A stretch of DNA of 46,257 nucleotides from Pseudomonadota bacterium (GTDB taxonomy: Bacteria > Pseudomonadota > Gammaproteobacteria > Pseudomonadales > Halieaceae), in assembly GCA_002862405.1 (NCBI GenBank), contig PKCZ01000012.1:1-46257 (forward strand), given 5' to 3'. The notes under the pieces were generated by a model. That model had not been told where the DNA came from and made no database searches. It saw only the letters and a list, made by a program, of their open reading frames with translations. Both the position numbers and the translations under genes were made by a program. Positions 45,746 through 46,257 of the stretch are shown here, piece by piece; positions within the stretch are counted from its first letter, which is position 1, and each line of letters begins with the position of its first letter.

Positions 45746-46257
45746 ATGCCGACGCTAGGCGACATCGCCAAGGCACTTGATTTGCCGTTTCGTGGTAATC
45801 CGGAAACCCAGTTGTCCCGCCTAGCTAGTCTTGATTCTGCCGGAGAGGGCGACCTCTCCTTTGTGGCACAAAAAAAGTTTTCAAAGCAGCTCGCTACGTC
45901 TTCGGTAACCGCCGTTATTTGTCCTGAGGAATGGGTTGGCGATTACAAGGGTGCGGTACTCTCAAGTGCCCAGCCTTATATTGATTTCGCGAGAGCGACG
46001 CGTTTATTCGATAACCGACCGCAGCCGTCAGGGCATGTGCATGAGACAGCCGTCGTTGCGACGACGGTGCAATTGGGCATAAATGTCACCATTGATGCGG
46101 GCGCCGTGCTTGAGGATGGTGTAGTCCTCGGTGATAACGCCTGGATTGGACCCAATGTCTGGGTGGGCTCTAACGTAAAAATTGGCGATGCCACCGAGTT
46201 AAGATCTGGGGTCAGTCTGTATCACGGAGTCACACTGGGCCACGGGTGTCTGATTCA
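45746..46257 (+). CDS. lpxD: UDP-3-O-(3-hydroxyacyl)glucosamine N-acyltransferase, N-terminal part
   Basis: The first 170 codons of LpxD, cut by the window end. It adds the second 3-hydroxyacyl chain in lipid A synthesis. The N-terminal uridine-binding domain (about 1-100) contains GDLSFVAQKKFSKQL. From about residue 105 the left-handed beta-helix of hexapeptide repeats begins (VTIDAGAVLEDGVVLGD and so on). The ATG lies one base after the skp stop. Confidence 0.95.
   Translation, partial: MPTLGDIAKALDLPFRGNPETQLSRLASLDSAGEGDLSFVAQKKFSKQLATSSVTAVICPEEWVGDYKGAVLSSAQPYIDFARATRLFDNRPQPSGHVHETAVVATTVQLGINVTIDAGAVLEDGVVLGDNAWIGPNVWVGSNVKIGDATELRSGVSLYHGVTLGHGCLI

Overview
The window is a compact, housekeeping-rich stretch of a gammaproteobacterial chromosome of moderate GC. 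Gene order follows Pseudomonas and relatives block by block: rnfABCDGE; metG/mrp/dcd; DUF3108-purN-purM with DUF2066-perM-hda; wrbA-DUF2069; dapA-bamC; dapD-dapC-glnD; and map/rpsB-tsf-pyrH-frr-uppS-cdsA-dxr-rseP-bamA-skp-lpxD. Protein sizes and the mixed synteny suggest a marine lineage such as OM60/NOR5 (Halieaceae) or SAR92. That placement is inference. I see no mobile elements, phage genes, CRISPR arrays, tRNA or rRNA genes, and no gene-free stretch over about 240 bases.

Layout. 1-528: the end of rimI and a small unknown gene. 525-5607 (minus): the Rnf electron-transport complex with its own promoter. 5697-7367 (minus) metG, divergent from mrp and dcd (7510-8921). 8969-11435 (minus): purM, purN and a DUF3108 gene, divergent from DUF2066-perM-hda (11524-14351). 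14367-15838 (minus): an SDR and a YhhQ-type transporter, divergent from a PTPS/QueD-family gene lacking the usual cysteine (15985-16467). A candidate small RNA ending in a strong terminator follows (about 16537-16650). 16654-20676: a TlpA-like lipoprotein (minus), then wrbA, DUF2069, sppA and a Nudix hydrolase. 20715-24030: a DUF3806 gene (minus), then dapA, bamC and an MBL hydrolase. 23973-25438 (minus): an LRR lipoprotein coupled to an LpxL-like acyltransferase. 25548-27114: a small unknown gene, rsmJ and an unknown SDR-like gene. 27132-35006 (minus): dapE, dapD, an ArsC/Spx-like gene, nth, dapC, glnD and map. 35243 to the end: the long rpsB-to-lpxD cluster.

Functionally the window joins translation (S2, EF-Ts, RRF, Map, MetG), envelope building (UppS, CdsA, Dxr, RseP, BamA, BamC, Skp, LpxD and an acyltransferase), lysine/diaminopimelate synthesis (dapA, C, D and E within about 10 kb), purine and pyrimidine metabolism, nitrogen sensing (GlnD), replication control (Hda) and ion-coupled redox (Rnf). 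Genes are tightly packed, and many junctions are 4-base ATGA/GTGA overlaps that imply translational coupling.

I found no convincing undescribed multi-gene system. The best leads are the candidate small RNA after the PTPS gene, the ExxHGH variant PTPS protein with its SDR/YhhQ neighbours, a methionyl-tRNA synthetase cleanly lacking its C-terminal domain, an endonuclease III with rearranged cluster cysteines, and a few unrecognised small proteins.
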